DNA of 64,000 bases from Flavobacterium sp. KJJ. Lineage in GTDB: Bacteria; Bacteroidota; Bacteroidia; Flavobacteriales; Flavobacteriaceae. Positions 62,055-64,000 of the stretch are shown piece after piece. Within the stretch, counting starts at the first letter, position 1, and each line of letters starts with the position of its first letter. The DNA is taken from the NCBI RefSeq assembly GCF_000708595.2, contig NZ_JARP01000001.1:248001-312000 (forward strand). The letters are read 5' to 3'. The notes beneath the pieces are model-generated. The model saw nothing but the letters and a program-made list of their open reading frames with translations. It did not search any database and was not told where the DNA came from. Made by a program: the position numbers and the translations under genes.

Positions 62055-62091
62055 ACAAAAAAAACAGCTCAATAACCACAAAGAGCTGTTT
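62055..62091 (-). terminator. Array terminator, copy 1
   Basis: A-run, AAACAGCTC / GAGCTGTTT with a 12-nt loop, T-run on the minus strand. It ends the gene starting at 62568. Near-identical hairpins recur at 62815 and 63612 after the other paralogues. Confidence 0.85.
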
Positions 62092-62160
62092 CTAAAACAA
62101 TCACGTTTTTAACTTTACTAACTATCTAACCTCATTTATACTTTATGAGAGTATAACTTT

Positions 62161-62568
62161 TTAGCGTACTGCTACGCCTGTATTTTTAGCAGTATAACCT
62201 GCTTTATAAACTGATGAAATTGCTTTAGATGATAAAACTGAAGCATCATCAGTAATTGTAATTTCGTGTCTTACTTTTTTTGTATTATCTTCAACTTCTA
62301 AGTAGTAAGTTCCTGCTGGAAACTCGGCTAAACTGAAAGTTCTCAAAATTCCGTCTTTACCTGAAGCGCTTTCAGAATAAAGAAGATTGCCATCTTTATC
62401 GTAAATAGCTAAATTGGCTTTTTTAACCTGATTTAGAGCAAACGTAATTAGTTTTCCATTTCCTTTAAGTACATGAACATTCAAATCTCCACTTCCTTCA
62501 ATTGCAAAACTGTTCATTCCTATAAAAAGTACTGCACATACTAAACTTAATTTTAAAATCTTTTTCAT
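62161..62568 (-). CDS. Small exported Ig-like protein, array member 2
   Basis: A 135-residue protein with signal peptide (MKKILKLSLVCAVLFIGMNSFA). Mature sequence: GDLNVHVLKGNGKLITFALNQ, then NLAIYDKDGNLLYSESASGKDG, LAEFPAGTYYLEVEDNTKKVRHEITITDD, and a C-terminal basic tail. It is very similar to the next two upstream genes (same blocks in the same order). The beta-rich plan suggests one Ig-like domain. The tail and the AGTYYLEV strand recall T9SS sorting domains, but the sequence lacks the usual long CTD. Role unknown. Confidence 0.82.
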   Translation of the reverse strand: MKKILKLSLVCAVLFIGMNSFAIEGSGDLNVHVLKGNGKLITFALNQVKKANLAIYDKDGNLLYSESASGKDGILRTFSLAEFPAGTYYLEVEDNTKKVRHEITITDDASVLSSKAISSVYKAGYTAKNTGVAVR

Positions 62569-62643
62569 AGCATTAGTTTTTAAATTAATAGTTTTAATTC
62601 TCTTTCTCTAATGCTAAATTACTTCAGGAAAAGATTGTTTTGC

Positions 62644-62718
62644 ACAACTCTATTTGCCAATTTCTATGCTATATTCTCATTTACGAAAGCGTTATAGGTT
62701 AAAGTTTGAATTATATTA
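62644..62718 (-). promoter_or_regulatory. Conserved upstream block of array member 2
   Basis: A 75-bp block (ACAACTCTATTTGCCAATTT through TTTACGAAAGCGTTATAGG to GAATTATATT), about 75-150 bp upstream of the member 2 start, is almost repeated at 63401-63475 upstream of member 3. Strong conservation outside the coding part suggests a shared promoter or operator. Confidence 0.6.
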
Positions 62719-62814
62719 ATCGTTTTTGTTAAATTGATTATTATTTTTCAATGTTTTATTTATTTTCGTATAAAGGCTTCATGGCTAATATATTCTTTCA
62801 GATTTTTATAGGCA

Positions 62815-62849
62815 TAAAAAAAACAGCTCAATTACCACAGAGAGCTGTT
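62815..62849 (-). terminator. Array terminator, copy 2
   Basis: AAACAGCTC / GAGCTGTT hairpin with an A-run on the plus strand (T-run on the minus strand); ends the gene starting at 63329. Confidence 0.8.
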
Positions 62850-62924
62850 CTTAAAAGGTTTAAAGTTTTAAAACTTACTAATGATCTAACCTCATTTTTT
62901 ATACCTATATATAAGTATAACTTT

Positions 62925-63329
62925 TTAGCGCGCCGCTACGCTTGAATTTTTTTCAAAACCAGATTTGTAAACAGTAGCAACTGCTTTTGCAGATAAAGCA
63001 GTGACACCGTTATTAATCGTAATTTCGTGCGTAACTTTTTTTGTATTGTCTTCAACTTCTAAATAGTAAGTTCCTTCTGGAAATTCTGCTAAATTAAAAG
63101 TTCTTAAAATTCCATCTTTACCTGAAGCATTTTCAGAATAAATTAGAGTTCCATCTTGTTCATAAATTGAAACACTTGCTTTTGTGATTCTATTAAGAGC
63201 AAACGTAATCACTTTCCCGTTACCTTTTAATACATGAACATTCAAATCTCCTTTTCCGCCAATTGCATAAGTGCTTATTCCACTGAAAAGCAATGCACAT
63301 ACTAAACTCGTTTTTACAATCTTTTTCAT
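62925..63329 (-). CDS. Small exported Ig-like protein, array member 3
   Basis: A 134-residue paralogue of member 2, with signal peptide (MKKIVKTSLVCALLFSGISTYA) and the same blocks: GKGDLNVHVLKGNGKVITFALNR, SIYEQDGTLIYSENASGKDGILRTF, LAEFPEGTYYLEVEDNTKKVTHEITINNG and a C-terminal tail ending in Arg. The spacing between stop codons in the array is 764 and 795 bp, as expected for tandem duplication. Confidence 0.82.
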   Translation of the reverse strand: MKKIVKTSLVCALLFSGISTYAIGGKGDLNVHVLKGNGKVITFALNRITKASVSIYEQDGTLIYSENASGKDGILRTFNLAEFPEGTYYLEVEDNTKKVTHEITINNGVTALSAKAVATVYKSGFEKNSSVAAR

Positions 63330-63400
63330 AGCATTAGTTTTTTTTAATTAATAGGTCTAATTCTCTGATGCTAAATTAGTTATGATTTATTTGTATTTAC

Positions 63401-63475
63401 ACAACTCTATTTTCCAATTTCGATGCTGTATTCTCATTTACGAAACCGTTATAGGTTAATTTTTGAATTATATTT
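63401..63475 (-). promoter_or_regulatory. Conserved upstream block of array member 3
   Basis: The second copy of the 75-bp upstream block described at 62644, at the same distance (about 72-146 bp) from its start codon. Confidence 0.6.
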
Positions 63476-63611
63476 ATTTTTTTTGTTAAATCAGTTATTA
63501 TTTTTTAATGAATTATGGTATTTAAGTTTACAATAAGCTAATGTTTAGGTAATTATTGCAAGGATAAAAATTGAAGTGGTTAATGTTATTTTATCAGAAA
63601 AAATAAGACAT

Positions 63612-63647
63612 AAAAAAAACAGCTCAATAACCACAAAGAGCTGTTTT
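63612..63647 (-). terminator. Array terminator, copy 3
   Basis: AAAACAGCTC / GAGCTGTTTT with a 12-nt loop and a T-run on the minus strand; ends the partial gene at 63720. Confidence 0.85.
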
Positions 63648-63719
63648 GAAAAACTTTTCAGTTTTTAAACTTTACTAACTATCTAACCTCATTTTATACT
63701 GTATAAGAGTATAACTTTT

Positions 63720-64000
63720 TTAGCGTACTGCTACGCTTGTATTTTTTGCAGCTTTATAAACTGATGAAATTGCTTTTGATGATAAAACAGAAGTGTTATC
63801 AGTAACTGTAATTTCGTGTCTTACTTTTTTCACGCTGTCTTCAACTTCTAATATATAAGTTCCTGCTGGAAATTCTTCAAAACTGAAAGTTCTTAAAATT
63901 CCGTCTTTTCCTGAAGCGTTTTCAGAATATAATAAGTTGCCATCTTTATCATAAATAGATAGGTTGGCTTTTTTTGTCTGGTTCAAGGCAAACGTAACAA
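63720..64000 (-). CDS. Small exported Ig-like protein, array member 4, 5' end cut by window
   Basis: The open frame continues past the right edge: 93 codons are seen before the window ends, and the signal peptide and first strand lie outside. The visible part (NQTKKANLSIYDKDGNLLYSENASGKDG, FEEFPAGTYILEVEDSVKKVRHEITVTDN, then SSVYKAAKNTSVAVR) is most like member 2. An internal Met in this frame should not be taken as a start because homology extends upstream of it. The array probably goes on beyond the window. Confidence 0.85.
   Translation of the reverse strand, partial: VTFALNQTKKANLSIYDKDGNLLYSENASGKDGILRTFSFEEFPAGTYILEVEDSVKKVRHEITVTDNTSVLSSKAISSVYKAAKNTSVAVR

Noticed and set aside
1-64000. 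tRNA, rRNA, IS or transposase genes and riboswitches
   Set aside because: I scanned both strands by eye for T-arm sequences, transposase motifs and cobalamin-box-like leaders and found none; a covariance-model search could still find a weak one.

Overview
The window reads as chromosomal DNA of a Bacteroidota bacterium, most likely a Flavobacterium. The evidence is strong A+T richness, start sites preceded by A-rich leaders and TAnnTTTG-type -7 boxes rather than GGAGG/-35 signals, a gliding-motility/type IX secretion (T9SS) type B sorting domain followed by PorP/SprF and OmpA partners, many small lipoproteins and Bacteroidota-typical DUF families. No rRNA, tRNA, IS element, phage, plasmid origin or CRISPR array was recognised.

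Layout. 0-5 kb: cysS (3' end outside the window), folE, a class I aminotransferase and a secreted retropepsin-like/PDZ protein. 5.1-11 kb: a co-directional T9SS cluster (type B substrate, PorP/SprF-like barrel, OmpA/PD40/TPR protein). 11-15 kb: a small lipoprotein, a DUF1573 protein and valS. 15-18.4 kb: two overlapping genes for a TIM-barrel-like (DUF3142-like) lipoprotein and a large exported helical protein. 18.4-25.2 kb: amino-acid permease, TonB-dependent siderophore receptor, DUF4198 protein, MFS transporter and a DUF6265-like lipoprotein. 25.3-33.9 kb: topB, a TetX-family flavin monooxygenase with an AraC regulator, an acyltransferase, a PhzF-like isomerase, a DUF218 protein and small secreted proteins.

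32.6-37.2 kb is the most accessory-looking stretch. REP-like palindromes (inverted, direct, direct, inverted) surround a small gene. Next to them lies a two-gene unit encoding a 62-residue helical protein and an 810-residue Rad50/RecF-like ATPase with a CPLC zinc hook and a C-terminal zinc ribbon, which is the best candidate for an undescribed (perhaps defence or repair) system. prfA follows at 37.75 kb.

39-47.4 kb: a DUF5723 barrel protein, then a minus-strand envelope/general-stress island: a hypothetical, a holin-like membrane protein, YtxH, a 50-residue Lmo0937-like membrane peptide, an OmpW-type barrel, a DUF4142-like lipoprotein, a CHASE3/PAS histidine kinase, an Rcp1-like response regulator, an AraC protein with a degenerate HMA domain, CsbD and Dps. 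Between dps and pyrF lie two tandem heptanucleotide arrays (11 and 17 units). 48-57.6 kb: pyrF, a BtuF-like protein without signal peptide, an AraC/aldo-keto reductase pair, a 19-codon Arg-rich mini-ORF inside a hairpin, purU, DUF4197 and small exported proteins, a Coa1-family protein and a large L,D-transpeptidase. 57.9-61.3 kb: icmF, a fused isobutyryl-CoA mutase with its own GTPase chaperone. 61.4 kb to the end: a tandem array of four paralogous small exported Ig-like proteins with conserved leaders and terminators; the last copy runs off the window.
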